Origin: Lamprocystis purpurea DSM 4197
GTDB taxonomy: Bacteria > Pseudomonadota > Gammaproteobacteria > Chromatiales > Chromatiaceae
Reading direction: 5' to 3'
Assembly: GCF_000379525.1 (NCBI RefSeq)
Contig: NZ_KB902363.1
Coordinates: forward strand, 60,846 to 124,845
Length of the DNA stretch: 64,000 nucleotides
Under the pieces are notes generated by a model. It ran no database searches. It worked only from the letters and a program-made list of their open reading frames with translations, and had not been told where the DNA came from. Positions 1 to 9,543 of this stretch are shown in pieces (position 1 is the stretch's first letter; each line of letters starts with the position of its first letter). Made by a program: the position numbers and the translations under genes.

Positions 1-79
1 CGTTAGATTGTGGAGCAACAAAAAGCCTTTATGTTGACTCATACCCTAATCCTAGGGGCTAAGTCCGACAGGCTGCTAG
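1..79 (+). repeat. End of a MITE-like element (inverted partner of 35811-35889)
   Basis: These 79 bases are the exact reverse complement of positions 35811-35889, the left end of a 249-bp element with 19-bp terminal inverted repeats. The terminal repeat here is 61-79 (AAGTCCGACAGGCTGCTAG). The rest of the element would lie left of the window, so this copy is partial. It ends 17 bp before a GTTGTC tract, the same arrangement as the copy near 36 kb. Confidence 0.85.
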
Positions 80-96
80 TAACGAGTCAAACATAT

Positions 97-193
97 CGTT
101 GTCGTTGTCGTTGTCGTTGTCGTAATCGTAATCGTAATCGGATAAGCGGTTCAAGTTAGGCATGAGCAGCCCGATGCCGATCAGGTTTCGATT
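97..193 (+). repeat. GTTGTC-tract dispersed element, copy A (one-ended)
   Basis: The stretch holds four GTTGTC units (98-121), then three TAATCG units (123-140), then the conserved segment GATAAGCGGTTCAAGTTAGG and a GGTTTCGATT box also found near 54.1 and 60.0 kb. No inverted GACAAC tract follows before iscS, so the distal half is missing. The tripled TAATCG is unique to this copy. No gene is visible in 80-211. Confidence 0.8.
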
Positions 194-211
194 TAGTGAA
201 CCGTTCCTTAG

Positions 212-1426
<1,215 letters not shown>

Positions 1427-1543
1427 GTCGAACTCCGCGCCGCCTCCACCGTGCTGGAGGCAGGGGCACTCGCTAGGGATAGGGGCCGCGCGGCAACCCG
1501 CCGCGGGGCCCGCGCAACCGACCAGGCAGGTCGAACCGGCTGC

Positions 1544-2032
1544 TCAGATCGGGGCGGTGGCGCGTCCGCCCGCCACCACCCCGAGCTTGATGTCGACCGT
1601 GGTGCAGGGCTGGGTGCGGTCGCCCGCAGGGTCGCGCCGATTCACCAGATCCTGCAGCGTGATGGTCTCCAGGTAGTCCTGGATCCGGTTGCTCAGGTCG
1701 AACCACAGCGCGTGGGTCAGGCAGGGGTGACCATCCTGGCAGTTGCCGGCGCCGCCGCAACGGGTGGTGTCCACGTTCTCGTCCACCGCGACGATGACCT
1801 CAGCGACGTGGATTTCGCCGGCGGAACGGGCCAGATTGTAACCTCCGCCCGGACCGCGGACACTGGTCACCAGGCCGTTACGTCGGAGTTTGGCGAACAA
1901 CTGCTCCAGATAAGACAGGGAGATACCCTGCCGTTGGGCAATGTCGGCAAGCGCCGTCGGTCCCTGGCCGTGATGGATGGCCAGGTCCAGCATCGCAGTG
2001 ACCGCGTAGCGGCCTTTCGTCGTCAGTCTCAT
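1544..2032 (-). CDS. iscR: Rrf2-family Fe-S regulator IscR
   Basis: IscR represses the isc operon when it carries a [2Fe-2S] cluster. The chosen ATG gives 162 residues beginning [18 protein letters not shown], the family start; the longer reading frame adds 11 non-conserved residues. The N-terminal winged helix (about 1-70) is followed by ligands Cys92, Cys98 and Cys104, with His107 close by, as in E. coli IscR. A 117-bp gap separates it from iscS. A promoter overlapping an IscR-like operator lies directly upstream (2064-2092), which suggests autoregulation. Confidence 0.95.
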   Translation of the reverse strand: MRLTTKGRYAVTAMLDLAIHHGQGPTALADIAQRQGISLSYLEQLFAKLRRNGLVTSVRGPGGGYNLARSAGEIHVAEVIVAVDENVDTTRCGGAGNCQDGHPCLTHALWFDLSNRIQDYLETITLQDLVNRRDPAGDRTQPCTTVDIKLGVVAGGRATAPI

Positions 2033-2063
2033 GCTCCACGCCCTCCGGGGGTCTTCCCTGCAC

Positions 2064-2092
2064 ATCCTACGTTACCCGACCTCATTGATCAA
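2064..2092 (-). promoter_or_regulatory. Candidate iscR promoter with IscR type 1-like site
   Basis: On the minus strand TTGATC (-35, 2087-2092) and TAGGAT (-10, 2064-2069) are 17 bp apart. The 20-mer at 2073-2092 reads TTGATCAATGAGGTCGGGTA. It resembles the core of the type 1 IscR motif known from E. coli: the half GGTCGGGTA matches at 8 of 9 positions and the other half is weaker. The site begins directly after the cysE stop. Binding is inferred. Confidence 0.5.
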
Positions 2093-2875
2093 TTAATGAC
2101 TTGGATTGGGCTTCAAGGGTTCCGGGTTGGGTGAGTCGATCACCACCGCGTCCAGGTCGGCGTCGTGGTCGAAGTGCGGCATGATTCCGTTGGCCTCCAG
2201 GGCGCGTGACATGGCCTCCATGCGGCCATCCATGTGGTGGATGTGGTCGAGCATGCGGTTGATGGCGTTGGCCACCGGGTCCGGGGCATCGACGGTCGCG
2301 CCGTAGGCGTCGAAGCCGATGCGGGCGGCGGTATCGGCGCGGCGGCGCTGGTCCGCATCCCGCTCGCGCTCGATGATGCGGCCGGGCACGCCGACCACGG
2401 TGGCGCCGGCGGGAACCGTCTTGACGACCACCGCATTGGAGCCGATCCGCGCCCCGTCGCCGATCGTAATCGGTCCCAAGACCTTGGCACCGGCGCCCAC
2501 GACCACGTCGCGCCCCAGGGTCGGGTGGCGCTTGCCCGGCTGCCAACTGGTGCCGCCCAGGGTCACGCCGTGGTAGAGGGTACAGTCGTCACCGACCACC
2601 GCGGTCTCGCCGATGACGACGCCCATGCCGTGGTCGATGAAGAAGCGGCGGCCGATCCGGGCGCCGGGATGGATTTCGATCCCGGTGAAGAGGCGCGCGA
2701 CATTCGACAGCATCCGCGCCAGCAGCTTGAGGTCGTGCACCCACAGGGTGTGAGTCAGCCGATGGGCCAGCACGGCGTGCAGCCCCGGATAGGTCGTCAG
2801 GATCTCAAACCCGGTGCGGGCCGCCGGGTCACGATCGTAAATGCTTCCGATATCCTCTCGCAGTTGGTCGAACAT
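2093..2875 (-). CDS. cysE: Serine O-acetyltransferase CysE
   Basis: Transfers acetyl from acetyl-CoA to L-serine, the first step of cysteine synthesis. The N-terminal helical domain is followed by left-handed beta-helix hexapeptides (about 70-170) containing [26 protein letters not shown] and [12 protein letters not shown], with the catalytic Asp and His in IDHG. The 260-residue length reflects a non-catalytic C-terminal tail of about 85 residues. It begins four bases after the trmJ stop and precedes iscR, matching the common trmJ-cysE-iscR-iscS order that supplies the substrate of IscS. Confidence 0.95.
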   Translation of the reverse strand: MFDQLREDIGSIYDRDPAARTGFEILTTYPGLHAVLAHRLTHTLWVHDLKLLARMLSNVARLFTGIEIHPGARIGRRFFIDHGMGVVIGETAVVGDDCTLYHGVTLGGTSWQPGKRHPTLGRDVVVGAGAKVLGPITIGDGARIGSNAVVVKTVPAGATVVGVPGRIIERERDADQRRRADTAARIGFDAYGATVDAPDPVANAINRMLDHIHHMDGRMEAMSRALEANGIMPHFDHDADLDAVVIDSPNPEPLKPNPSH

Positions 2876-2879
2876 GCGC

Positions 2880-3662
2880 TTAACTGGGCTCCTGCTCCTG
2901 GTGCACCGCGGCCGGACGGTGCGCGGTTTTGCGTCCCTGGGCGGCGCTGAGGATGCCGCGCAGGATATTGATTTCGATCCAGTCGGGGCGCGCCCGGTTG
3001 AACAGGCGCCGCAACCGCATCAACAGCCGGCTGGATTGCTCCGGATCACCGAAGCCGATCTCCGCCAGGGTCCGGGCCAGATGGTCGTGGAAGGCGTCCA
3101 GGGCCTCCGCGGTCGCCAGATCGCGCGCGTCCTCGCGGATTTGCTCGCCCTGACCCTCCCGCCAGGCACGCCGGATTTCATAGGCAAGCACCTGAACGGC
3201 GGCGGCGACATTGAGCGAACTGAACGCGGGGTCGGTCGGGATCTGCACCAGATAGTGGCAGCGGGCGAGTTCTTCGTTGGTGAGTCCCGAGCTCTCCCGC
3301 CCGAGGACCAGGGCCACCTCGCCCGCCGCGGCCTCGGCCAGCAGCAGGCGGGCCGCCGCGGGTGGTTCCAGCAGCGGCCACTCCACCGTGCGTTGCCGGG
3401 CGCTGGCGCCGATCACCAGTCGGCAGCCGGCGAGGGCGCCGACCAGGTGCTGATGCGTTCCCGCCCGCTGCAGCAGGTCATCGGCCCCGGCCGCGCGGGC
3501 CAGGGCCTCGGCATCGGGCGGGTGGCGGGGTTTCACCAGTTCCAGGCGGCTCAGGCCCATCGTCTTCAGCGCCCGCGCGGCAGCGCCCAGGTTGCCGGTA
3601 TGGGTGGTCTCCACCAGCACGCAGCGGATGCGGGCCAGGGTCATGTCGGTCTGCGCGTCCAT
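2880..3662 (-). CDS. trmJ: tRNA (cytidine/uridine-2'-O-)-methyltransferase TrmJ
   Basis: A SPOUT-fold enzyme that 2'-O-methylates position 32 of tRNAs using SAM. The chosen start gives 260 residues ([21 protein letters not shown]). [20 protein letters not shown] near the N-terminus, [18 protein letters not shown] in the middle and the [22 protein letters not shown] knot region are all diagnostic. A 13-residue upstream extension is possible but not conserved. It is the first gene of the trmJ-cysE-iscR-iscS cluster and is divergent from suhB. Confidence 0.93.
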   Translation of the reverse strand: MDAQTDMTLARIRCVLVETTHTGNLGAAARALKTMGLSRLELVKPRHPPDAEALARAAGADDLLQRAGTHQHLVGALAGCRLVIGASARQRTVEWPLLEPPAAARLLLAEAAAGEVALVLGRESSGLTNEELARCHYLVQIPTDPAFSSLNVAAAVQVLAYEIRRAWREGQGEQIREDARDLATAEALDAFHDHLARTLAEIGFGDPEQSSRLLMRLRRLFNRARPDWIEINILRGILSAAQGRKTAHRPAAVHQEQEPS

Positions 3663-3673
3663 GGGGTCTTCAG

Positions 3674-3701
3674 CTTCTACAGAACAAGGGTACATTGTCA
3701 A
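3674..3701 (-). promoter_or_regulatory. Candidate trmJ promoter
   Basis: On the minus strand a perfect -35 TTGACA (3696-3701) is followed after 16 bp by a weak -10 TAGAAG (3674-3679). It lies in the 77-bp gap between divergent trmJ and suhB. The weak -10 and its closeness to the start codon limit confidence. Confidence 0.3.
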
Positions 3702-3739
3702 TCTTTGATCCGCACGTCCCTTGGGGTATCGTGTCGGTC

Positions 3740-4537
3740 ATGAATCCTACCGTGAATATCGCTATCCGCGCCGCCCGTGCCGCAGGCAAGGTGCTGCTTC
3801 GTTACTACGACCGCCTGGACCAGGTCAAGGTCCAGACCAAGAGCCGCAACGACTTCGTCAGCGAAGTCGACCGCAGCGCCGAGCAGGTCATTATCCAGGA
3901 ACTGCGGGCCCGTTTCCCCAGCCACGCGATCCTGGCCGAGGAAAGCGGCGCCCAAGGGGAGGGCGACTACCAGTGGGTGATCGACCCGCTGGACGGCACC
4001 GCCAACTATCTGCATGGCTTCCCCCAGTTCTCGGTCTCCATCGCCTTACGGGTGCGCGGGCAACTGGAATGTGCCGTCGTTTACGATCCGCTGCGCGAAG
4101 AACTCTACACCGCCGCGCGCGGCGAGGGTGCCCAACTCAACGACCGGCGACTGCGGGTGGCCGGTCGGCCGTCGCTCGACGGGGCGCTGATCGGCACCGG
4201 GTTTCCCTTCCGCGACCAGCGCCATATCGACGCCTATCTGGGCATGTTCAAGGACATGACCCTGTCGACCGCCGGTTTGCGCCGCCCCGGCTCGGCCGCC
4301 CTGGATCTGGCCTATGTCGCCGCCGGGCGCACCGACGGATTCTGGGAGTTGGGTCTGTCGCCCTGGGACTTCGCGGCCGGGGCCTTGCTGATCACCGAGG
4401 CCGGGGGCACCGTGACCGATCTGAGCGGCGGCACCCGTTATTTCGACACCTGCAACCTGGTGGCCGGCAACCTCAAGGTCCATCAGGCGATGCTCGAGCT
4501 CATTGGGCCCCACTTGAGCGACGCGCTGCGCGCCTGA
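3740..4537 (+). CDS. suhB: Inositol monophosphatase family protein SuhB
   Basis: A Mg2+-dependent phosphatase that also acts in rRNA transcription antitermination in E. coli. The ATG at 3740 gives 265 residues, the family length, beginning MNPTVNIAIRAARAAGKVLL; the open frame continues upstream without similarity. Metal-binding motifs are present: ILAEESG, the WVIDPLDGTANYLHG box, and WELGLSPWDFAAGALL near the C-terminus. Its position opposite trmJ is the usual gammaproteobacterial context. Confidence 0.95.
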   Translation: MNPTVNIAIRAARAAGKVLLRYYDRLDQVKVQTKSRNDFVSEVDRSAEQVIIQELRARFPSHAILAEESGAQGEGDYQWVIDPLDGTANYLHGFPQFSVSIALRVRGQLECAVVYDPLREELYTAARGEGAQLNDRRLRVAGRPSLDGALIGTGFPFRDQRHIDAYLGMFKDMTLSTAGLRRPGSAALDLAYVAAGRTDGFWELGLSPWDFAAGALLITEAGGTVTDLSGGTRYFDTCNLVAGNLKVHQAMLELIGPHLSDALRA

Positions 4538-4595
4538 TATCGGCGCCGGCGCTGATTCCCTAGGCAAGTCATTGACTACCATAAAAATGCTGTAT

Positions 4596-4624
4596 TTGAC
4601 AGTCTTGCTCAGGCTTGCTAGCGT
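4596..4624 (+). promoter_or_regulatory. Candidate promoter of the SQR-like gene
   Basis: TTGACA (4596-4601) and TAGCGT (4619-4624) are 17 bp apart, 36 bp before the start codon. A strong ribosome binding site GAGGAGG (4643-4649 region) sits about 11 bp before the ATG at 4660. The -10 matches only partly. Confidence 0.4.
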
Positions 4625-4659
4625 GGCTGGCGAACTCAAACGAGGAGGCTGTACATAAG

Positions 4660-6120
4660 ATGTCACGCATCGTTATTCTCGGCGCCGGTATCTCGGGCCA
4701 CACCGTGGCCCGCTATTTGTCCCTGTGGGTCGGCAAACAACATCAGGTCACGGTGGTCTCACCGAAACCGCAGTGGAACTGGATCCCGTCCAACGTCTGG
4801 GTTGCCTGCGGCGAGATGACCGCGGAGCAGGTGACCTTCGACCTTGCGCCGGTCTATCAGAAGGCCGGCGTGGAGTTTCTGCTGGGTAAGGCTGTTTCGG
4901 TGCATCCCGAAGGCGCGGCGGAGCGCAGCCGCCCCTTCGTCCGCATCGAGTCTACCGACCCGGCCCACGCCGGCCGGACCGAGGATGTCGATTACGACTT
5001 CCTGGTCAACGCCACCGGCCCCAAGCTCAACTTCGGTGCCACGCCCGGTCTGGGGCCGGAGGGGGGCTATACCGTCTCGGTGTGTACCGCCGAGCACGCC
5101 GTACACGCAAACGCGCAGTTGCAGGAGCACATCCAGGCCATGAGGGCTGGTGCGCGGCGCCGTTTTGTCGTCGGAACCGGGCATGGTATGTGTACATGCC
5201 AGGGCGCGGCCTTCGAATACATCTACAATGTCGACCATTCGCTGCGTCAGGCGGGGGTCCGTGATCAGGCCGAGATCACCTGGATCAGCAACGAGTACGA
5301 ACTCGGCGATTTCGGAATGGGCGGCGTCCATATCAAACGCGGCGGCTATGTCACCAACGGCAAGGTGTTTGCCGAGTCGCTGATGGTCGAGCGCGGTATC
5401 AGTTGGATCACGCGCGCTGCGGTCAACAAGATCGAGCCCAACAAGATCCATTATGAGACGCTGGAGGGAACCTACCACGAGTTGGACTACGATTTTGCGA
5501 TGCTGATCCCGCCCTTTGCCGGAGTCGGGTTGAAGGCCTTCGGTAACGACGGCAGTGACATCACCGCGGCGGTGTTCGCCCCTAACGGGTTCATGAAGGT
5601 GGACGCGGACTATAATCCCAAGCCATTCGAGGAGTGGAGTAAAGCCGACTGGCCCCGGTACTACGAGACGCCGAAGTACAAAAACGTCTTCGCGGTCGGT
5701 ATCGCCTTTGCGCCGCCGCACCTGATCAGCAAGCCGATGAGCAGTCCGAACGGTACGCCGATCAACCCGGCACCGCCGCGCACCGGCATGCCCTCGGCGG
5801 CCATCGGCAAAGCGGTGGCTGAGAATATCCGGGATATTCTCAACGGCAAGGCCACTGGACCAACCCACACCGCATCGATGGCCGAGATGGGTGCCGCCTG
5901 CGTCGCTTCCACCGGCTCTCATATTTTCAAGGGCAGTGCAGCGACCATGACGGTATTCCCGGTCGTACCCGACTACGAGACCTATCCTGACTACGGTCGC
6001 GATATGGATCTCACCTTCGGCGAGGTCGGTCTGGCCGGGCACTGGATGAAGTGGATTCTGCACTACGTCTTCCTCTACCAGGCGCAGCTCAAGCCCGGCT
6101 GGTCGATCCTTCCGGATTGA
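4660..6120 (+). CDS. Sulfide:quinone oxidoreductase-like flavoprotein
   Basis: A two-dinucleotide-binding flavoprotein of the SQR/FCSD/NDH-2 superfamily, expected to oxidise sulfide at the periplasmic membrane face and reduce quinone. The 486-residue protein starts with the FAD fold (RIVILGAGISGHTVARYL). VNATGPKL and a second glycine-rich strand follow, and ALQ-type NAD-fold features are poorly defined. Cysteines are at 50, 142, 178, 180 and 414; the CTC pair at 178-180 and Cys414 are candidates for the redox-active cysteines. No signal peptide is visible. The C-terminal stretch (about 455-480) is amphipathic and could anchor it. A 52-residue gene follows 82 bp downstream. The exact SQR type was not assigned. 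Confidence 0.8.
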   Translation: MSRIVILGAGISGHTVARYLSLWVGKQHQVTVVSPKPQWNWIPSNVWVACGEMTAEQVTFDLAPVYQKAGVEFLLGKAVSVHPEGAAERSRPFVRIESTDPAHAGRTEDVDYDFLVNATGPKLNFGATPGLGPEGGYTVSVCTAEHAVHANAQLQEHIQAMRAGARRRFVVGTGHGMCTCQGAAFEYIYNVDHSLRQAGVRDQAEITWISNEYELGDFGMGGVHIKRGGYVTNGKVFAESLMVERGISWITRAAVNKIEPNKIHYETLEGTYHELDYDFAMLIPPFAGVGLKAFGNDGSDITAAVFAPNGFMKVDADYNPKPFEEWSKADWPRYYETPKYKNVFAVGIAFAPPHLISKPMSSPNGTPINPAPPRTGMPSAAIGKAVAENIRDILNGKATGPTHTASMAEMGAACVASTGSHIFKGSAATMTVFPVVPDYETYPDYGRDMDLTFGEVGLAGHWMKWILHYVFLYQAQLKPGWSILPD

Positions 6121-6202
6121 TCTTCACGGAATCCGGTCGGTCTGATGACCGGCCGGGTCGTCCACAAAACCTTGCGATCACCTTACCCAGCGGAGGTATG
6201 AC

Positions 6203-6361
6203 ATGCCCGCCAAGAACAAAGAGCCCTATAAGCAATCCTATTATCCACCGATGCCGACCGGTTTAACGCGCTACATGCGCCGGTCGCTGGTCTGGCAATT
6301 CATCCGCTTCTGGATCATCAATTTCAAGATCTTCAAGCTGCTGACCAAGTCGCATCACTAA
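6203..6361 (+). CDS. 52-residue membrane-associated protein linked to the SQR-like gene
   Basis: A short frame with ribosome binding site GGAGG at 6192-6196 and ATG at 6203 gives 52 residues (MPAKNKEPYKQSYYPPMPTG...). The N-terminus is polar and proline/tyrosine-rich; residues 24-48 are aromatic and aliphatic (WQFIRFWIINFKIFKLL), flanked by arginine and lysine, like an amphipathic helix or single membrane span. No known family was recognised. Position and codon use suggest co-transcription with the SQR-like gene, so it may anchor or activate it; that is inference. Confidence 0.6.
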   Translation: MPAKNKEPYKQSYYPPMPTGLTRYMRRSLVWQFIRFWIINFKIFKLLTKSHH

Positions 6362-6434
6362 ACCGCGCCCAGCGCGGTATGTAATGTTCTCGGATGGAAT
6401 CGGCTCCGGCAGACTCGACGATTGCTGGAGGTGG

Positions 6435-6473
6435 CGCGGTTTAACGTTTTGAAAAATATAATTTTAAACCGCG
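6435..6473. repeat. Perfect 10-bp inverted repeat
   Basis: CGCGGTTTAA (6435-6444) and TTAAACCGCG (6464-6473) flank a 19-base A/T-rich spacer. It lies 74 bp after the small protein gene and before the convergent GNAT gene. With no T-run it is not a classic terminator; it could be a mRNA 3' stabiliser or an operator. Confidence 0.6.
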
Positions 6474-6546
6474 TCTCCACCGAGGTTGGTTAAATCACCA
6501 AGACCGAACACACCATGAAAATCATGCATGTCACGCTGGACGTGGT

Positions 6547-6975
6547 TTAACGCAACGGAAAAGGTGTGGTGACGATACTCGTTGGACACTCGCACCCGCG
6601 AGCGAACGCCAGTTGATCCGCGTTGCCGGCATAGACCCAGGCGGTCAGCCGGTGCGCCACCACGAAGTCGACCGCTTGCCCGATGAGGCGACGGCCCAGG
6701 CCCTGGCGACGCCAGTCCGGGTCCACAAAGACGCTGATATGCGCATTGCGCGGTGAGTCCTTGAATGGGGCGAACCAGCGTGCCAGGCTCCAGCCGACGA
6801 TCACGTCGTCGTGCCAGGCCAGGAAACAGCGGACGTACGGGGGGCGCTCGCGCAGGATCGTCAGCAGGTGGGAATCAGTGCCGCCCGCGGTCAGCGCCCG
6901 CAGTCGCTTGCGCTCGGCGGCCGTCACGCGCCGCAGCGGCCTCGATTCGAAACGGATGTCTGGTTGATCGGTCAT
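6547..6975 (-). CDS. GNAT-family N-acetyltransferase
   Basis: A 142-residue single-domain acetyltransferase. The acetyl-CoA pyrophosphate loop is clear (DPDWRRQGLGRRLIGQAVDF, about residues 88-107), preceded by the beta-4 strand ISVFV. The substrate cannot be predicted. It is convergent with the SQR-like pair and divergent from the aldo/keto reductase; the 167 bp between the latter two show no further gene. Confidence 0.8.
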   Translation of the reverse strand: MTDQPDIRFESRPLRRVTAAERKRLRALTAGGTDSHLLTILRERPPYVRCFLAWHDDVIVGWSLARWFAPFKDSPRNAHISVFVDPDWRRQGLGRRLIGQAVDFVVAHRLTAWVYAGNADQLAFARGCECPTSIVTTPFPLR

Positions 6976-7142
6976 GCGGGGTCAGGCTCATCGCGGCCCG
7001 GTCTGGGAGCGGCAGACGGTATTTTGCCACAGGGCGGGCGCAGCAGCCCGTTCGCTCCCTGGCTTGTTGCTGTTGGTAGACGCTCTGTCAGATCGATCCG
7101 CCGGGTCGATCCGGCCATCGCCTTCAGTGTGAGGATCGCCCT

Positions 7143-8051
7143 ATGTCGTGCTCGCGCATTGCGGCCTGTCCCGCGGGGCCTGACTTCAGCCGCTTCGTCA
7201 TGGGCTATTGGCGCCTGATGGACTGGGGATTGACCACGCACCAACTCATCGCGTTCATCGAACAGGGCTTGGCGCTGGGGATCACCACCGTGGACCACGC
7301 GGACATCTACGGCGGCTACCGGGTGGAGCGCTGTTTCGGTGAGGCGCTCGCGCAGGCACCTGGACTGCGTGAGCGCCTGGAGATCGTCACCAAGTGCGGG
7401 ATCGGGCTGGTATCGCCCGAACGGCCTGACCATCGCATCAAGCACTATGACACGAGCCGCGATCACATCCTGGCGTCGGTGGACCGGAGTCTCGCGAACC
7501 TCCAGACCGATTTCATTGATCTCCTGCTGATCCACCGGCCGGATCCGCTGCTGGACGCGGATCAGGTCGCCGAGGCCTTTCAGACCCTGCGCGCGGCGGG
7601 CAAGGTCCGCTGGTTCGGGGTGTCCAATTTCAATCCGCATCAGTTCGCGTTGTTGCAGGATCGGCTGCCATTTCCGCTGGTGACCAACCAGTTGGAGATC
7701 TCGCCCTATCAGCTCGCGCCCTTTTTCGACGGCAGTCTGGATCTGTGCCAACGGCGGCGGATCAGCCCGATGGCTTGGAGCTGCCTGGGTGGTGGACGGC
7801 TGTTCAGCGAGGAGGACCCGTGCAGCCAACGGCTGCGGCAGGTGTTGGGAGAGGAGGCGGCTGCGGTCGGCTGCAGCCTGGAGCAACTGGTCTATGCCTG
7901 GGTCATGGCGCACCCGAGCCGACCGCTTCCGCTCATCGGCAGCGGTCGAATCGATCGGGTGCGCCACGCGCTGGAGTCGGAGCAGATCGTCCTGGATCGG
8001 CAGGCCTGGTTCCACATCCTCCAGGCTGCCGCCGGGGCGGAGGTGCCGTGA
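7143..8051 (+). CDS. Aldo/keto reductase (YdhF-like)
   Basis: A 302-residue NAD(P)H-dependent TIM-barrel reductase of the YdhF-like subgroup. Catalytic Asp and Tyr sit in VDHADIYGGYRVE, the Lys in EIVTKCGIG, and the His in LLLIHRPDPLLDADQVAEAF. The C-terminal cofactor segment reads PLPLIGSGRIDRVRHAL. The ribosome binding site GAGGATCG precedes the ATG. The physiological substrate is unknown. Confidence 0.9.
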   Translation: MSCSRIAACPAGPDFSRFVMGYWRLMDWGLTTHQLIAFIEQGLALGITTVDHADIYGGYRVERCFGEALAQAPGLRERLEIVTKCGIGLVSPERPDHRIKHYDTSRDHILASVDRSLANLQTDFIDLLLIHRPDPLLDADQVAEAFQTLRAAGKVRWFGVSNFNPHQFALLQDRLPFPLVTNQLEISPYQLAPFFDGSLDLCQRRRISPMAWSCLGGGRLFSEEDPCSQRLRQVLGEEAAAVGCSLEQLVYAWVMAHPSRPLPLIGSGRIDRVRHALESEQIVLDRQAWFHILQAAAGAEVP

Positions 8052-8074
8052 TCCTGAAGTCAGCCCGCGATTCC

Positions 8075-8165
8075 GTGGGAGCGGCCTCCGGCCGCGATGG
8101 GGGCTCGCGGGATCACGAACGTCAGCATTCATCTCAGCATTGCGTCGCGGCCGCGGGCCGCTCCA
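8075..8165. repeat. REP-like palindrome GTGGGAGCGGCCTCCGGCCG
   Basis: The left arm 8075-8102 contains GTGGGAGCGGCCTCCGGCCG and an imperfect inverse lies at 8146-8165. A second, near-perfect copy of this palindrome lies at 47965-48056. It fills most of the 157 bp between the aldo/keto reductase gene and convergent pyrD. Confidence 0.75.
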
Positions 8166-8208
8166 CGGGAGACGTTATCGGTCGGGAAGACTCAGACGGA
8201 GCACCTGA

Positions 8209-9258
8209 CTAGGCCCGCTCCAGTCGATCGAGGAGGCGCCGCACCCATCCGGGTCCGCCATAAATGAGCCCGGTGTAGACCTGAAGCAGGTCCGCCCCGG
8301 CTGCCAGCTTGGCCTGCGCGCCTGTTGCATCCATGATTCCGCCGACGCCGATCAGCACCGGCGCAGGGCCCAGGGCTTGCCGCACGGTTTTGAGCAGGGC
8401 CGTGCTGCGGCCCAATAGCGGCCGGCCCGACAGACCGCCGCTCATGCCGTCGGTAACGCTGCGCAATCCCGCGAAGCGGATCGTGGTATTGGTCAGGATC
8501 AGGCCGGTGCAGCCCGCGTCCAGGGCCGCCCGGGCGCAGGCGATGGCGTCCGCGTCAGCGAGGTCCGGGGCGAGTTTCAGCAGCAGGGGGCGCGGCTGGC
8601 GCATGGCCTGGTTGGGGGTCTGGATGGCATCGACGATGCGCCGGACTTCATCGACCGATTGCAGGTCCCGCAAGCCCGGCGTGTTCGGGCTGGAGATGTT
8701 CACCACCACGTAATCGGCCAGCTCGGCGAGTCGTTCGAAGCTCGCCCGATAGTCCGCGGCGGCGCCCTCAGCCGGGGTGACCTTGGATTTGCCCAGGTTC
8801 ACACCGAGCGGCACCTGGAGGACGGCGCGCGCGCGCAGTCGGGTGAGGCGCGCCTGCATGGCCACCGCACCGCCGTTGTTGAACCCCATGCGGTTGATGA
8901 TGGCCTCATCCGCGGGCAGGCGGAACAGCCGCGGTCGCGGGTTGCCGGGTTGGGGCAGGGCGGTGACGGTGCCGACCTCCACGAAGCCGAAGCCCAGCCG
9001 CTGCCAGGCCGGGACCGCCGCACCTTCCTTGTCCAGCCCGGCGGCGAGGCCGATCGGGTTGGGAAAGTCCAAACCCATGACCCGGCGCGCCAGCGCGGGT
9101 CGCCGCGCGGGGTCCGTGGCAGGCAGCCCACCGCCGAAGGCCGCCGACCAGCGCGCCAGGAGTCCCAGCGCGAGTCGGTGGGCCAACTCCGGATCGAGCC
9201 GAAAGGCCAGGGGTCGGATCAGGCGCCACAGGCCAGTGGAGTCGTTGCTGTACATCAT
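8209..9258 (-). CDS. pyrD: Dihydroorotate dehydrogenase (quinone), class 2
   Basis: A membrane-associated FMN enzyme that oxidises dihydroorotate to orotate with quinone as acceptor (pyrimidine synthesis). The start chosen at MMYSNDSTGLWRLIRPLAFRLDPE gives 349 residues and matches the class 2 N-terminal membrane helix; the frame remains open 29 residues further upstream. GLAAGLDKEG, VEVGTVTALPQPGNPRPRLFRLP, NRMGFNNGG and the catalytic-Ser segment NISSPNTPGLRDLQ are diagnostic. A second in-frame ATG follows at once. Confidence 0.95.
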   Translation of the reverse strand: MMYSNDSTGLWRLIRPLAFRLDPELAHRLALGLLARWSAAFGGGLPATDPARRPALARRVMGLDFPNPIGLAAGLDKEGAAVPAWQRLGFGFVEVGTVTALPQPGNPRPRLFRLPADEAIINRMGFNNGGAVAMQARLTRLRARAVLQVPLGVNLGKSKVTPAEGAAADYRASFERLAELADYVVVNISSPNTPGLRDLQSVDEVRRIVDAIQTPNQAMRQPRPLLLKLAPDLADADAIACARAALDAGCTGLILTNTTIRFAGLRSVTDGMSGGLSGRPLLGRSTALLKTVRQALGPAPVLIGVGGIMDATGAQAKLAAGADLLQVYTGLIYGGPGWVRRLLDRLERA

Positions 9259-9424
9259 TGATTCCGAAATTAATACGCCGTTCCATCGAGTCCTGCGAAT
9301 CCGTCGTGCCGGCGCGCTACCATCCATGGCACTGGATTCCGGCATCCTGCCGGAATGACGCCGCAGCTGAAGTTGGAGCGGGGTACGATAGCGTTCGCAC
9401 CTGATATCCAGACAGACCCTTGGT

Positions 9425-9474
9425 GTAGGGGCGGGTTTGAAACCCGTAGGGGCGGGTTTGAAACCCGCCCCTAC
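9425..9474. repeat. Tandem and palindromic GTAGGGGCGGGTTTGAAACC repeat
   Basis: The 21-base unit beginning GTAGGGGCGGGTTTGAAACC occurs twice in tandem (9425-9445, 9446-9466). The second copy continues into a perfect palindrome (9446-9474). It lies in the 285-bp region between pyrD and ilvB with no gene in it. Confidence 0.8.
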
Positions 9475-9507
9475 GTCCGGTAATCACGTCCGAAGGCTAT
9501 AACACAG

Positions 9508-9543
9508 ACCGGGAAAATCGCCCTTAAAGGCGATTTTCCCGGT
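9508..9543 (-). terminator. Hairpin directly after the acetolactate synthase gene
   Basis: A perfect 15-bp stem (ACCGGGAAAATCGCC, 9508-9522, with its inverse 9529-9543) closes a 6-base loop immediately after the stop codon of the minus-strand gene. There is no T-run after it, so it may act as a 3' stabiliser rather than an intrinsic terminator. Confidence 0.5.

Noticed and set aside
97-122. GTTGTC tracts as a CRISPR array
   Set aside because: Six-base perfect units with no spacers are microsatellite-like; no cas genes are present.
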